Shown here: positions 53,460-61,436 of the stretch, piece after piece | How the letters are laid out: each line of letters opens with the position of its first letter | Position numbering within the stretch: position 1 is the first letter of the stretch | Source: SAR86 cluster bacterium | Lineage (GTDB): Bacteria; Pseudomonadota; Gammaproteobacteria; Magnimaribacterales; AG-339-G14 | Assembly (NCBI GenBank): GCA_023703675.1 | Contig: CP097974.1 | Coordinates: 725,288 to 789,287, forward strand | Direction: 5' to 3' | Length of the DNA stretch: 64,000 nucleotides | Made by a program: the position numbers and the translations under genes | The notes under the pieces: model-generated | The model's database searches: none | Seen by the model: only the letters and a program-made list of their open reading frames with translations | Told to the model about the DNA's origin: nothing

Positions 53460-53465
53460 TATACT
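53460..53465 (+). promoter_or_regulatory. Candidate -10 element giving a leaderless bepA transcript
   Basis: TATACT ends only 7 nt before the bepA ATG at 53473, so transcription starting 7 nt downstream would begin at the start codon itself. No Shine-Dalgarno is present and no clear -35 hexamer is seen. Confidence 0.35.
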
Positions 53466-53472
53466 TTTTTAA

Positions 53473-54900
53473 ATGAAATATTTTTATTTATTTTTACTTA
53501 TATCTTTTTCTACGACTTCTTTTAATCAGACTGAAGATAATCTGCCTTTATTGGGGGATCCTTCGTCTGCAGCAATTTCATTATCTGGTGAATACGAACT
53601 TGGTCGACTTTGGCTTTCAATCTTTAGATCTTCTGTAAAAGAGTATGAAGACCCATTAACGACTACTTATTTGGAAGACCTGATATATAGAATTTCTGAA
53701 ACTAGTGAAGTAAGAGATAGAAGGTATGAATTTGTAATAGTAGATGATGAATCTATAAATGCTTTCGCCGCTCCTGGTGGAATCATTGGTGTTAATAAAG
53801 GTATGTTTTTAAAAACTGACTTTGAATCTGAGTTTGCGTCTGTGATGTGTCATGAATTGGCACATTTGAGCCAAAGACATTTCGCAAGGTCTCAATCTCA
53901 AATGACAGCCCTAGGTAATGCCCTGCTTATTCTAGGTAGTGTTGCCGTTGCTGCAGCTTCAGGAAGTCCCGAAGGGATTTACTTAGGCCCCGCTTTGATC
54001 CAACAACTCTCGATTAACTACACTAGAAGCAATGAAAGAGAAGCGGATAGAATTGGTTTTAACAATTTAGTTAGAGCAGGTTTTGATCCAAAAGGCATGT
54101 CAAGCATGTTTCAGAAACTTCAAAAATCTAGGGGTAATAATGATGAAGAATATTCTTATTTAATGAGTCATCCGCTTCCAAAAGAGAGAATAACAGATGC
54201 TAGACTTAGAGAATCAGAAATCAAAAAAGAAAACGAGTACAGAGATTCGCTAGATTTTTATTTAATAAAAGCTAGATCAATCGTTTCCTCCTCATCTAAC
54301 GTAAGAGATCTTATCAAAGGATATCAGAATATTCTTTCTTCAAACCTTGATCAAAAATCAATAATTGCAGCAGAGTACGGACTTGTACTTTCTTATAAAA
54401 AATTAAAAAATTTTCCAGTTGCTTTTAAAGCGTTAAGAAATTTACTTGATCAACTTCCCGATAATCTAATTTTTCAGACAACACTTATGGAGTTACATTT
54501 AGCTGAAGAAAATAATTTCGAGGCCGTATCTGTCGGCGAGACTTTACTTGGTTTAAATCAAGATAATTATGCCATTTCAAAAATTTTAGCTAGAGCTTAT
54601 TTACAAAACAACCAACCAAAAGACGCTGAAGGCATTTTAATAGAATTAAGTAGAAATAAGCCTTCTGATCCTTCAGTTTGGTACGAACTTGCAGAAGCAC
54701 AAGGTTTATCCGGCAATATTCTTGGTTTACACAGATCCCGTGCTGAGTTTTTCATGTTAACAGGAAGATATGACGCAGCAATTTTCCAGCTAAGAGAGGC
54801 TCTGAAACTTTCAAAAAATTTTTTTGAAATTAGAGAATCTATCGTTAGTAGGCTCGAAGATATATTTGAAACAAAAAAAGCTTTGAGAGAATTATCTTAA
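53473..54900 (+). CDS. bepA: Periplasmic M48 metalloprotease/chaperone BepA-like with TPR domain
   Basis: Protein of 475 aa. Signal peptide (about residues 1-17). Peptidase M48 domain with NAFAAPGGIIGVNKGM, the zinc motif CHELAHLSQRH (HExxH, about residues 136-140), a glycine-rich loop and the third ligand region NEREADRIG. The C-terminal third is made of TPR helices. BepA guards outer membrane assembly by degrading misfolded LptD and BamA-associated proteins. Ends 4 bp from convergent hinT. Confidence 0.9.
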   Translation: MKYFYLFLLISFSTTSFNQTEDNLPLLGDPSSAAISLSGEYELGRLWLSIFRSSVKEYEDPLTTTYLEDLIYRISETSEVRDRRYEFVIVDDESINAFAAPGGIIGVNKGMFLKTDFESEFASVMCHELAHLSQRHFARSQSQMTALGNALLILGSVAVAAASGSPEGIYLGPALIQQLSINYTRSNEREADRIGFNNLVRAGFDPKGMSSMFQKLQKSRGNNDEEYSYLMSHPLPKERITDARLRESEIKKENEYRDSLDFYLIKARSIVSSSSNVRDLIKGYQNILSSNLDQKSIIAAEYGLVLSYKKLKNFPVAFKALRNLLDQLPDNLIFQTTLMELHLAEENNFEAVSVGETLLGLNQDNYAISKILARAYLQNNQPKDAEGILIELSRNKPSDPSVWYELAEAQGLSGNILGLHRSRAEFFMLTGRYDAAIFQLREALKLSKNFFEIRESIVSRLEDIFETKKALRELS

Positions 54901-54904
54901 AAAG

Positions 54905-55258
54905 TTAGTTTGTTTTTAAATCATTAGGAATTTCTATATTTCCGCCTCCAAGCAAATGAATATGAAGATGGAAAACAGTCTGGCCCGCTTTTTCCCCATT
55001 ATTAATGATTACATTAAAAGCTTCATCAATTCCTTCTTTTTTAGCCATATTTCTAACAATTTTTAATAAATGCCCTAAAAGCTGGGTATCTTCATCTGAA
55101 CTCTCTGATAACTTCGATATAGGTTTTTTTGGAATAATTAATAAATGAACTGGGGCTTTAGGTGCGATATCTTTAATGACAATACATTGGGAATCTTCAA
55201 ACAAAATTTCAGAAGGAATTTCTCTATCAATTATTTTTTCAAAGATTGATTTATCCAT
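54905..55258 (-). CDS. hinT: HIT family nucleotide-binding protein
   Basis: Protein of 117 aa. Histidine triad HLHIHLLGG (about residues 97-105) and IIPKKPISKLSE. Hydrolyses purine nucleoside phosphoramidates. Last gene of the tRNA-Lys-crcB-hinT stretch, 5 bp after crcB. Confidence 0.93.
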   Translation of the reverse strand: MDKSIFEKIIDREIPSEILFEDSQCIVIKDIAPKAPVHLLIIPKKPISKLSESSDEDTQLLGHLLKIVRNMAKKEGIDEAFNVIINNGEKAGQTVFHLHIHLLGGGNIEIPNDLKTN

Positions 55259-55263
55259 AACAA

Positions 55264-55617
55264 TTAAAAAAATTTATAGCTTACATAGCTTGCTAGTAAA
55301 CAAAAAACGATACTCATCATAAAGTATATGATACTTGCAAAAACTCCAATTTGTTCGTAGAAAAGAATTGCCTCTTTCGTGAAAGCAGAAAAAGTCGTAA
55401 AAGAACCGAGAAATCCAATTCCAAAAAAAAACTGTATATGTTTTGAAAAATTGAGGTTGTCATTCATCAAAAAACCTATGAGAAAACAGCCCAATATATT
55501 GATAATCAATGTACCTGAAGCGAACCCAAGAATTGAGAAGTTATTGAAAAGGTTAGTTAAGAAAAATCTCGATCCAGCTCCAAGACCTCCTCCAACAAAT
55601 ATCAACAAATAACTCAT
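55264..55617 (-). CDS. crcB: Fluoride ion channel CrcB (Fluc)
   Basis: Protein of 117 aa with four membrane helices. GGGLGAGSRFFLTN (about residues 9-22), NILGCFLIGF and the FLGSFTTFSAF block near residues 71-81 are signatures of the Fluc dual-topology channel. Exports fluoride. Its ATG lies only 6 nt after the CCA end of the tRNA-Lys gene on the same strand; no fluoride riboswitch can fit between them. Confidence 0.93.
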   Translation of the reverse strand: MSYLLIFVGGGLGAGSRFFLTNLFNNFSILGFASGTLIINILGCFLIGFLMNDNLNFSKHIQFFFGIGFLGSFTTFSAFTKEAILFYEQIGVFASIIYFMMSIVFCLLASYVSYKFF

Positions 55618-55623
55618 AATTCC

Positions 55624-55699
55624 TGGTGGGTCGTATAGGATTCGAACCTATGACCAATTGATTAAAAGCCAACTGCTCTACCAACTGAGCTAACGACCC
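55624..55699 (-). tRNA. tRNA-Lys (anticodon TTT), CCA encoded
   Basis: 76-nt cloverleaf on the minus strand. Acceptor stem GGGTCGT/ACGACCC, D-arm with AGCTCAGTTGGTAGAGC, anticodon loop CTTTTAA giving anticodon TTT, T-arm with GGTTCGAATCC. CCA is encoded (55624-55626). The gene is embedded between cpoB (22 bp upstream) and crcB (6 bp downstream). Confidence 0.98.
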
Positions 55700-55721
55700 A
55701 AAAGGAAAGAATTATAACAAA

Positions 55722-56429
55722 TCAATTATTAAGTTTAACTAATTCTTGTTCGGAGAGAATAGCTGCAGTCGAATCAGGATAATTTTGTATAACATTATTA
55801 AAATTACTTATAGCCTTTACTTGATCTTCTAATTCAAGAAAAATTAATCCAATTTTATAAAATGATTCCGGTGCCCTTTCATTTTCAGGAAAATTTATTA
55901 AAAGGGAATTGAAGGTTTCTAAGGAATCTTGAAACATTTGTTGCAAGAGATAAATATCAGCTAAATAAAAATAAGCTTCAACTACATATTCCCCTTCAGG
56001 ATAAGACATTATCAATAGCCTTAAATTTTCTGCTGCTTCGGAGTATCTAGAGTTTTCTATTAACCTTAAAGAATTTGACCAGAGCGCGAATTCTTCTTCA
56101 GTTTCGGTATTATCTGTAAGTCCTGAAAGAGGATTTTCATCTCTTGTTTCACTTTCTTCTAAAACTTCAGAGTCTGCTTCGGATAATAAAATTAATGTTT
56201 CAAGTTGATGTATGCGTCTATCTAAATCAATATATCTAAGTTGATTCGCTTCTTCTATTCGTGACAACTCATAAGAATTTTGATCGATACTATTTGATAA
56301 ATTAGCGATTTCCTCTTCGAGTTTAATTAACTTTTCTAATAAAATTTCAAAAGATTCATTTTTCTGTTGAGCTAAGCCTAAACTCGAAAGAGTAAATATA
56401 GAAAGGATCAATATAAGATTTTTTATCAC
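55722..56429 (-). CDS. cpoB: Tol-Pal system protein CpoB/YbgF
   Basis: Protein of 235 aa starting at GTG 56427-56429. Signal peptide (about residues 1-20), an N-terminal coiled coil (about 25-75) for trimerisation, an acidic linker, then TPR repeats (NSRYSEAAENLRLLIMSYP, EAYFYLADIYLLQ, NNVIQNYPDS). Coordinates peptidoglycan synthesis with outer membrane constriction. Follows pal with 13 bp. Confidence 0.9.
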   Translation of the reverse strand: MIKNLILILSIFTLSSLGLAQQKNESFEILLEKLIKLEEEIANLSNSIDQNSYELSRIEEANQLRYIDLDRRIHQLETLILLSEADSEVLEESETRDENPLSGLTDNTETEEEFALWSNSLRLIENSRYSEAAENLRLLIMSYPEGEYVVEAYFYLADIYLLQQMFQDSLETFNSLLINFPENERAPESFYKIGLIFLELEDQVKAISNFNNVIQNYPDSTAAILSEQELVKLNN

Positions 56430-56442
56430 GTGATTTAAATTA

Positions 56443-56910
56443 CTAGAATAAGGCTATTTCAACTCTTCGGTTTTGTTTCCAATCGTCTTCAGTTGAGCCA
56501 AAACTTATTGGCTTCTCTTCTCCATAACTTATGATTTTTATTTTTGATGAGGGAACTCCTTGAATTATTAGATAGTTTTTTACTTCTATCGCCCTTTTTT
56601 CTCCTAAAGCTAGATTGTATTCCCTAGTTCCCCTCTCATCACAATGTCCTTCTAATCTGATAATACTGGCTTTTTTTGATTCTTCGACGTATTTGGAGAG
56701 AACTTCTTTAGTAGAGTTACTCAAAGCACTTTTATCGAAATCGAAATAGACTTTTTCTTGAAGACTTGTTTTTATTTTATCCGCTTCGTCATAGTCAATA
56801 CCATCAATTCCTAGATAATCTGTTGTGCTTACAGTATCACTCACTGTGGTAGCACAACCTATAAAAAAGGTTATAAAAAATAGCATTAAAAAATTCTTGT
56901 TAATTCTCAT
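56443..56910 (-). CDS. pal: Peptidoglycan-associated lipoprotein Pal
   Basis: Protein of 155 aa. Lipoprotein signal ending FIGC-A (Cys about residue 19). OmpA-like domain with YFDFDKSALS, EGHCDERGTREYN and GEKRAIEVKNYL, the peptidoglycan-binding motif. Anchors the outer membrane to the wall. A 60-bp gap separates it from tolB. Confidence 0.96.
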   Translation of the reverse strand: MRINKNFLMLFFITFFIGCATTVSDTVSTTDYLGIDGIDYDEADKIKTSLQEKVYFDFDKSALSNSTKEVLSKYVEESKKASIIRLEGHCDERGTREYNLALGEKRAIEVKNYLIIQGVPSSKIKIISYGEEKPISFGSTEDDWKQNRRVEIALF

Positions 56911-56970
56911 TAGATTTCCTCCAGATATTGTAAATTAAAGCATATAAATATTAGACAATTTTAAAAATCA

Positions 56971-58248
56971 TTAGTTCAAAAAAGGAGACCAAGCAGGCTC
57001 TCTAATAGAGCCTAATTTTACAGGAAGCTGAAATTTAGATTTTTTATCCACAGTAATTCCAGCTAAATATCCTTGCTCATCTTTTTTGGCAGAGTAAATA
57101 ATAATATGTCCATTGGGTGAAATTGTTGGAGATTCATCTAAAGAAGTTTTTGTAACAATATTAATAAACTTATTTTTAAGATTTTTTGTCGCAATGTGAA
57201 AGACTCCATTATTCCCATGTACCAGAACAATATTATTTCCATTTGGAAAAAATCTTGATCTTGCATTGTAATTTCCTTCCATCGTCAATCTTTTGACTCT
57301 TTTATTAGAGATCTTAACTTCAAAAATCTGAGGACTTCCTGATCGATTTGAAGTAAACAATAGTCGCTTTCCATTGGGAGACCATGCCGGCTCAGTGTCG
57401 ATACCATAATGATCAGTAAGGCGAGTTATTTTTTTAGTCTTTAAATTATAAATATAAATATCTGGGTTTCCTGACATTGAGATTACAAATGCTAAATATT
57501 TAGAATCTGGAGACCAAACGGGAGCACTTTTACTCATTCCAAGAGTTGGAATTGTTTCTCTTTGGCCAGTGACAAGGTTTTGAATAAATATCTCTGCAAA
57601 ACCTTTTTCAAAAGACACGTAAGCAAGTTTTTTTCCATCCGGTGACCAATCTGGCGACATTAAGGGTGAATTAGATGAAAATAAAATTTCTTCATTTTTC
57701 CCATCTATATCAGATACGCAAATACTGTATTCCTCTGGACCAGGATTCAAAATATAAGCTAGTTTTGTATTGAATATGCCTTTCAGGCCTGTAATGCTTT
57801 CATAAACTCTATCACTTATAATTTTTGTAATGAGTTCAATTTCTTCTTTGCTGCCGTTTACGTCTCCATTTAAGACAATTCTTTCTAAATTAATGTCTGA
57901 AACAAAGTAATTAATGTTAACGGTTTTATCTAAAGAAGTAATATTTCCAAAAACAACATAGTCTGAAGAGAGAAGTTTCCAGTCTCTAAAGAAAAAATCC
58001 TCTACTTTTGTGGGATAAGAAAGCATCTTCTCGGATGGTAATAATTCAAACTCTCCAAAAAGATTTAATTTTTCGTTAATTAAATCTCTAATTTGGAAAT
58101 TAAATTTATTATTCTCAATATTCATAAAAGGTACTACGGCAATATTTGGAAGCTTTTCAGTCCCTTTGATGATTTCAATCTGCAATTTAGCTTGTACGTC
58201 GAAAGAAGCAAAATAAATTAAAACAAAAAAGGAAAATTTTACAATCAT
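56971..58248 (-). CDS. tolB: Tol-Pal periplasmic protein TolB
   Basis: Protein of 425 aa. Signal peptide (about residues 1-20), N-terminal alpha/beta domain, then a six-bladed beta-propeller with repeated PDWSPDGKKLAYVS, PVWSPDSKYLAFV and PAWSPNGKRLLFTS blades. Binds Pal and TolA. Overlaps tolA by 4 bp. Confidence 0.96.
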   Translation of the reverse strand: MIVKFSFFVLIYFASFDVQAKLQIEIIKGTEKLPNIAVVPFMNIENNKFNFQIRDLINEKLNLFGEFELLPSEKMLSYPTKVEDFFFRDWKLLSSDYVVFGNITSLDKTVNINYFVSDINLERIVLNGDVNGSKEEIELITKIISDRVYESITGLKGIFNTKLAYILNPGPEEYSICVSDIDGKNEEILFSSNSPLMSPDWSPDGKKLAYVSFEKGFAEIFIQNLVTGQRETIPTLGMSKSAPVWSPDSKYLAFVISMSGNPDIYIYNLKTKKITRLTDHYGIDTEPAWSPNGKRLLFTSNRSGSPQIFEVKISNKRVKRLTMEGNYNARSRFFPNGNNIVLVHGNNGVFHIATKNLKNKFINIVTKTSLDESPTISPNGHIIIYSAKKDEQGYLAGITVDKKSKFQLPVKLGSIREPAWSPFLN

Positions 58249-58829
58249 GACTTAAATACCAAAGTTATTTCCCTAAAGTATTTTTCAAAGTCAGTCCTTT
58301 TTATTTCCGATAACTCAGTTAAAAAATTAACTTTTGAGACTGCCTTTAAAGCAGATTCATCAAATTTTTTATTTCCACTTGAACTTATTAAAGATGATGA
58401 AAGTATTTCTCCTGAAGGAGACAAAGTAAGTTTGATTGAAGCCTGGATATTTTCATTCAAAACAGATGGTTTGTTCCACAGATTAATAAATTTTGCTTGA
58501 ATCAAATTTATAGTCTTGAGATTTTTATTTAATTCAAGATTTTCGAGGGTTTCTTTCGCTGAAATCGATAAATTAGAATTATTAGGCTGACTCTCTAAGT
58601 TTTTCTTAAAAGGAGTATTTATTTCTTTTTTTTCTAAATCTAATAAAGAAATTATTTCGGAAGAACCTTTGATTTTATTTTCTTCTCTTTTTTCTTGTAC
58701 AAAACCAATTGGAATTACTTCGAAAATCTTCTCCTTAGGGAGAAAAATTGAAAAATCTAAAGTTATGACCAGCAAAATGAGTACATGTCCTAATAGAGAG
58801 AAAACAAAACCTAACTGATAATTAATCAT
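58245..58829 (-). CDS. tolA: TolA-like protein (short form)
   Basis: Protein of 194 aa versus more than 400 in E. coli. One N-terminal membrane segment (about residues 7-29), a short polar linker in place of the long Ala/Lys-rich helical domain II, and a C-terminal TonB/TolA-type domain (IKLTLSPSGEILSSSLISSSG, DESALKAVSKV). Links TolQR to TolB-Pal. The shortened linker may mean a narrower periplasm or a different mechanism. Confidence 0.82.
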   Translation of the reverse strand: MINYQLGFVFSLLGHVLILLVITLDFSIFLPKEKIFEVIPIGFVQEKREENKIKGSSEIISLLDLEKKEINTPFKKNLESQPNNSNLSISAKETLENLELNKNLKTINLIQAKFINLWNKPSVLNENIQASIKLTLSPSGEILSSSLISSSGNKKFDESALKAVSKVNFLTELSEIKRTDFEKYFREITLVFKS

Positions 58830-59241
58830 TTTCTGGTTCTGTGAGAAAATTAATTGAGTTAGGTTTTAACTTTTGCAAAGAAGACATTAATTTTGCTACA
58901 TCATCAAAAATTACTTGAGAATCCGCTCTTATAAAAACTTCGATTTTATTACTAGTTATAATTTTTTTTAATTCGTTTTCAATTTTTTCTAAAGTTAACT
59001 CTTGATCTTTGAAAGTATCAAGCTCTAAATAATATTTGCCTGAACTATTGATAGATATTGTCAAAGAATTATTTTCAAAATCGTCTATTGGTGCTGAATC
59101 TACTTTTGGCAGATCAACATTTATTCCCTGAATAATAAAAGGCGCAGTCACCATAAATATAAGAAGTAAAACCAACATGATATCTACATAGGGAATCACA
59201 TTAATTTCGGCAAGATATTTCTTAGGGTTATTGGCTCTCAT
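58822..59241 (-). CDS. tolR: Tol-Pal proton channel subunit TolR
   Basis: Protein of 139 aa from ATG 59239-59241; a TTG one codon upstream is less likely. One membrane helix with INVIPYVDIMLVLLLIFMV (Asp essential for proton use) and a periplasmic ExbD/TolR domain. Overlaps tolQ by 14 bp and tolA by 8 bp. Confidence 0.94.
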   Translation of the reverse strand: MRANNPKKYLAEINVIPYVDIMLVLLLIFMVTAPFIIQGINVDLPKVDSAPIDDFENNSLTISINSSGKYYLELDTFKDQELTLEKIENELKKIITSNKIEVFIRADSQVIFDDVAKLMSSLQKLKPNSINFLTEPEND

Positions 59242-59890
59242 CAATTTGGTTAGAAAAAATAATAATTAATTCTTCGGAGAAATTACTGTACTCGTTTACA
59301 AAGGAATTAATCTTGTTCAAATTCCAATTGTATGAAACCAAAGCTGGAATAGCTGCAAATAAACCCAATGCAGTCGCTATTAAAGCTTCAGAAATTCCTG
59401 GTGCTACAACAGTTATTGAAACTTGCGTTAACTGAGATAAACCTCCAAAGGCATTCATGATACCCCAAACAGTGCCAAATAATCCTATATAGGGGCTCAC
59501 TGAGGCAGCGGTAGAGAGAAAAGGTAGCCTTTTAGAAAATTCTTCTTCGCATCTAGAAATAGTTATTTCTAAAATTTTTTTAATTTGATCAAGATTTGGA
59601 GGTTTTTTTGCTTTTTTACTAAATTCTTTAAATCCAGATACAAAAACTTGCTCTAAACCTATTAGTTTTTCTTTTCTCTGAAGTTTAGTAAAAATTTTTT
59701 CAAGATCGTTGTTTGTCCAAAAAATTTTATTGAATTCATATATATCTCGCTCTGCTCTCTTAAAAGTTATATATTTTTCAACAATGAACCACCAAGATAC
59801 AAAAGAGATAATTAGTAAAGTTATTAAAACAAGTTTGACAACCAAACTTGCTTGAAAAAAAAGAGAAATTAAATCTATTTCAAATGCCAT
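59228..59890 (-). CDS. tolQ: Tol-Pal proton channel subunit TolQ
   Basis: Protein of 220 aa with three membrane helices. The MotA/TolQ/ExbB block YIGLFGTVWGIMNAFGGLS followed by APGISEALIATALGLFAAIPA (about residues 133-185) is diagnostic. Powers the Tol system with the proton motive force. Its 5' end overlaps the ybgC 3' end by 11 bp. Confidence 0.96.
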   Translation of the reverse strand: MAFEIDLISLFFQASLVVKLVLITLLIISFVSWWFIVEKYITFKRAERDIYEFNKIFWTNNDLEKIFTKLQRKEKLIGLEQVFVSGFKEFSKKAKKPPNLDQIKKILEITISRCEEEFSKRLPFLSTAASVSPYIGLFGTVWGIMNAFGGLSQLTQVSITVVAPGISEALIATALGLFAAIPALVSYNWNLNKINSFVNEYSNFSEELIIIFSNQIDESQ

Positions 59891-60287
59891 TACTTTTCTC
59901 CATCATTGAATTAAGAAGCTTTGAAGGTACTTTAGTAGGTTTTTTGTTATTTGTTTCCAAACATCCACATTTGACATCAGCTGTTAAAATTTTAAGACCA
60001 TTGGAATCTAAAACCTCTTGATAAAAGGAAAAAGTGACATTTTTTACTCCAAAGATTTTACTTCTAACCTCTATTATGTCGTCTAGTTCAGCTGGTTTTA
60101 TAAAATCTAGGCTAACTTTTTTCACTACAAAAATAATATCATTATCTAAAAGTTGTTTTTGATCGTAGCCAATTTCTCGTAAGAATTCGGTTCTACCTCT
60201 TTCTAAAAACTTTAAGTAATTTGAGTTGTAAACTACTCCTTGTGCATCAGTGTCTTCAAAATAAATTCTTATTTTTAATGACGACAT
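59880..60287 (-). CDS. ybgC: Acyl-CoA thioesterase YbgC
   Basis: Protein of 135 aa from ATG 60285-60287 (MSSLKIRIYFEDTDAQGVVY). An in-frame start at 60356 would add 23 residues inside the upstream gene and is not favoured. Hotdog fold with YFEDTDAQGVVYNSNYLKF, whose Asp is catalytic. Traditional first gene of the tol-pal cluster, 2 bp after the nuclease gene. Confidence 0.93.
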   Translation of the reverse strand: MSSLKIRIYFEDTDAQGVVYNSNYLKFLERGRTEFLREIGYDQKQLLDNDIIFVVKKVSLDFIKPAELDDIIEVRSKIFGVKNVTFSFYQEVLDSNGLKILTADVKCGCLETNNKKPTKVPSKLLNSMMEKSNGI

Positions 60288-60289
60288 TA

Positions 60290-60700
60290 TTAGCTTTTGT
60301 GAGACTTTATATCTTCTTGGTAGAGAGTTTTTATTAAATAAACAAAATCCTTCCACAATAAATCACACGTATTGGAATTGTCTTTGTCTAATGAAGGATT
60401 TACAGAATACAAAGGAACTCTAACTTTAATAGGTCTATTGTTAAATTTATAAATTAAAGCAGGTAATTCTCTTTCTTTTATCGAATCCAAAACTTGATTC
60501 CACCAATTTTCAATTGGCTCATTACCTTGGCCGTAACGTTTACATTCTAGGTGCCATCTACCAAGGATTAGGTCAGGTAAAAATTTTTCTCTTGTCTGTT
60601 CTAAGATTCGTTTTAAAGGAATTGTTAATTCAAGTTCTTCGTTTAATAAATTTGCGATTTCCCGCTCAAAGGCTGCTCCTTTATTTCTAGAATTTGTCAT
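60290..60700 (-). CDS. Putative PD-(D/E)XK endonuclease in the ruvCAB slot
   Basis: Protein of 136 aa. N-terminal SRNKGAAFEREIANLL (Glu12 in the ERE helix), then PDLIL (Pro42, Asp43) and HLECKRYG (Glu52-x-Lys54), followed by a WWNQ helix. This is the spacing of PD-(D/E)XK nucleases such as Hjc-type resolvases and small phage endonucleases. It occupies the exact interval between yebC and ybgC in which gammaproteobacteria such as Pseudomonas keep ruvC-ruvA-ruvB. A Holliday-junction resolvase role is inference from fold and position; it is not homologous to RuvC, which has an RNase H fold. Confidence 0.7.
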   Translation of the reverse strand: MTNSRNKGAAFEREIANLLNEELELTIPLKRILEQTREKFLPDLILGRWHLECKRYGQGNEPIENWWNQVLDSIKERELPALIYKFNNRPIKVRVPLYSVNPSLDKDNSNTCDLLWKDFVYLIKTLYQEDIKSHKS

Positions 60701-60701
60701 T

Positions 60702-61436
60702 TTAATTTATACCCTCTAGAGAAAATTCTGCGTTAGAAAAAACATTCTGCACATCATCTAAATCCTCTAAGCTTTCAATTAGATTTAAAACTTTTTCAGT
60801 TTCTTCAGAGTTTAATTTTATACTTTGACTCGAATCCATAATAATTTCAGTTTCTATCACCTCAATACTTTCTTTGAGTAATGCATTCTTTGTATTATGA
60901 ATACTATTTGGATCGGTATAAATAATTGTTAATTCTTCATCGGATGATTCAATATCTTCTATCCCCTCTGAAATTAATAAATCTAGTAATTTTTCTTGAT
61001 TAGATTCTCTAACAATTATTTGGCCTTTTTTCTTGAACAAATAACCTACTGAACCATCAGTTCCGAGGCTGCCTCCTGCTTTTGAAAAAGCATGTCTTAT
61101 TTCAGCTACTGTGCGATTTTTATTATCAGACATTGCTTCAATAAATACCGCAACGCCATTTGGTCCGTATCCTTCGTATGAAATCTCCTCTAAATTTCCC
61201 GAATCATTGTCTCCTGAACCTCTAGCAATTGCTCTTTCAATTGTATCTTTAGGCATATTTGCCCCTAAGGCTTTATCTAGAGCTAACCTTAATCTTGGAT
61301 TATCAGCAACTTCTGAACCGCCAAGCTTTGAAGCTACCGTAAGTTCTCTGATTAACTTAGAAAAGATCTTTTGTTTCTTCTCATCTTGCCGCCCTTTTCT
61401 ATGCTTTATATTCGCCCATTTGGAATGGCCAGCCAT
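60702..61436 (-). CDS. yebC: YebC/PmpR family protein
   Basis: Protein of 244 aa. N-terminal AGHSKWANIKHRKGRQDEKK is the family signature, followed by ANMPKDTIERAIARG and EGYGPNGVAVFIEAMSDNKNRT. Family members act as transcription regulators or as translation factors that relieve ribosome stalling. Directly abuts aspS. Confidence 0.95.
   Translation of the reverse strand: MAGHSKWANIKHRKGRQDEKKQKIFSKLIRELTVASKLGGSEVADNPRLRLALDKALGANMPKDTIERAIARGSGDNDSGNLEEISYEGYGPNGVAVFIEAMSDNKNRTVAEIRHAFSKAGGSLGTDGSVGYLFKKKGQIIVRESNQEKLLDLLISEGIEDIESSDEELTIIYTDPNSIHNTKNALLKESIEVIETEIIMDSSQSIKLNSEETEKVLNLIESLEDLDDVQNVFSNAEFSLEGIN

Noticed and set aside
60288-60356. Longer ybgC starting at 60356
   Set aside because: The added 23 residues lie inside the upstream gene and lack similarity to YbgC, whereas ATG 60287 gives the standard N-terminus 2 bp after the upstream stop.
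60290-60700. Divergent RuvC
   Set aside because: RuvC has an RNase H fold with four acidic residues in a different spacing; the motifs here are PD-(D/E)XK.
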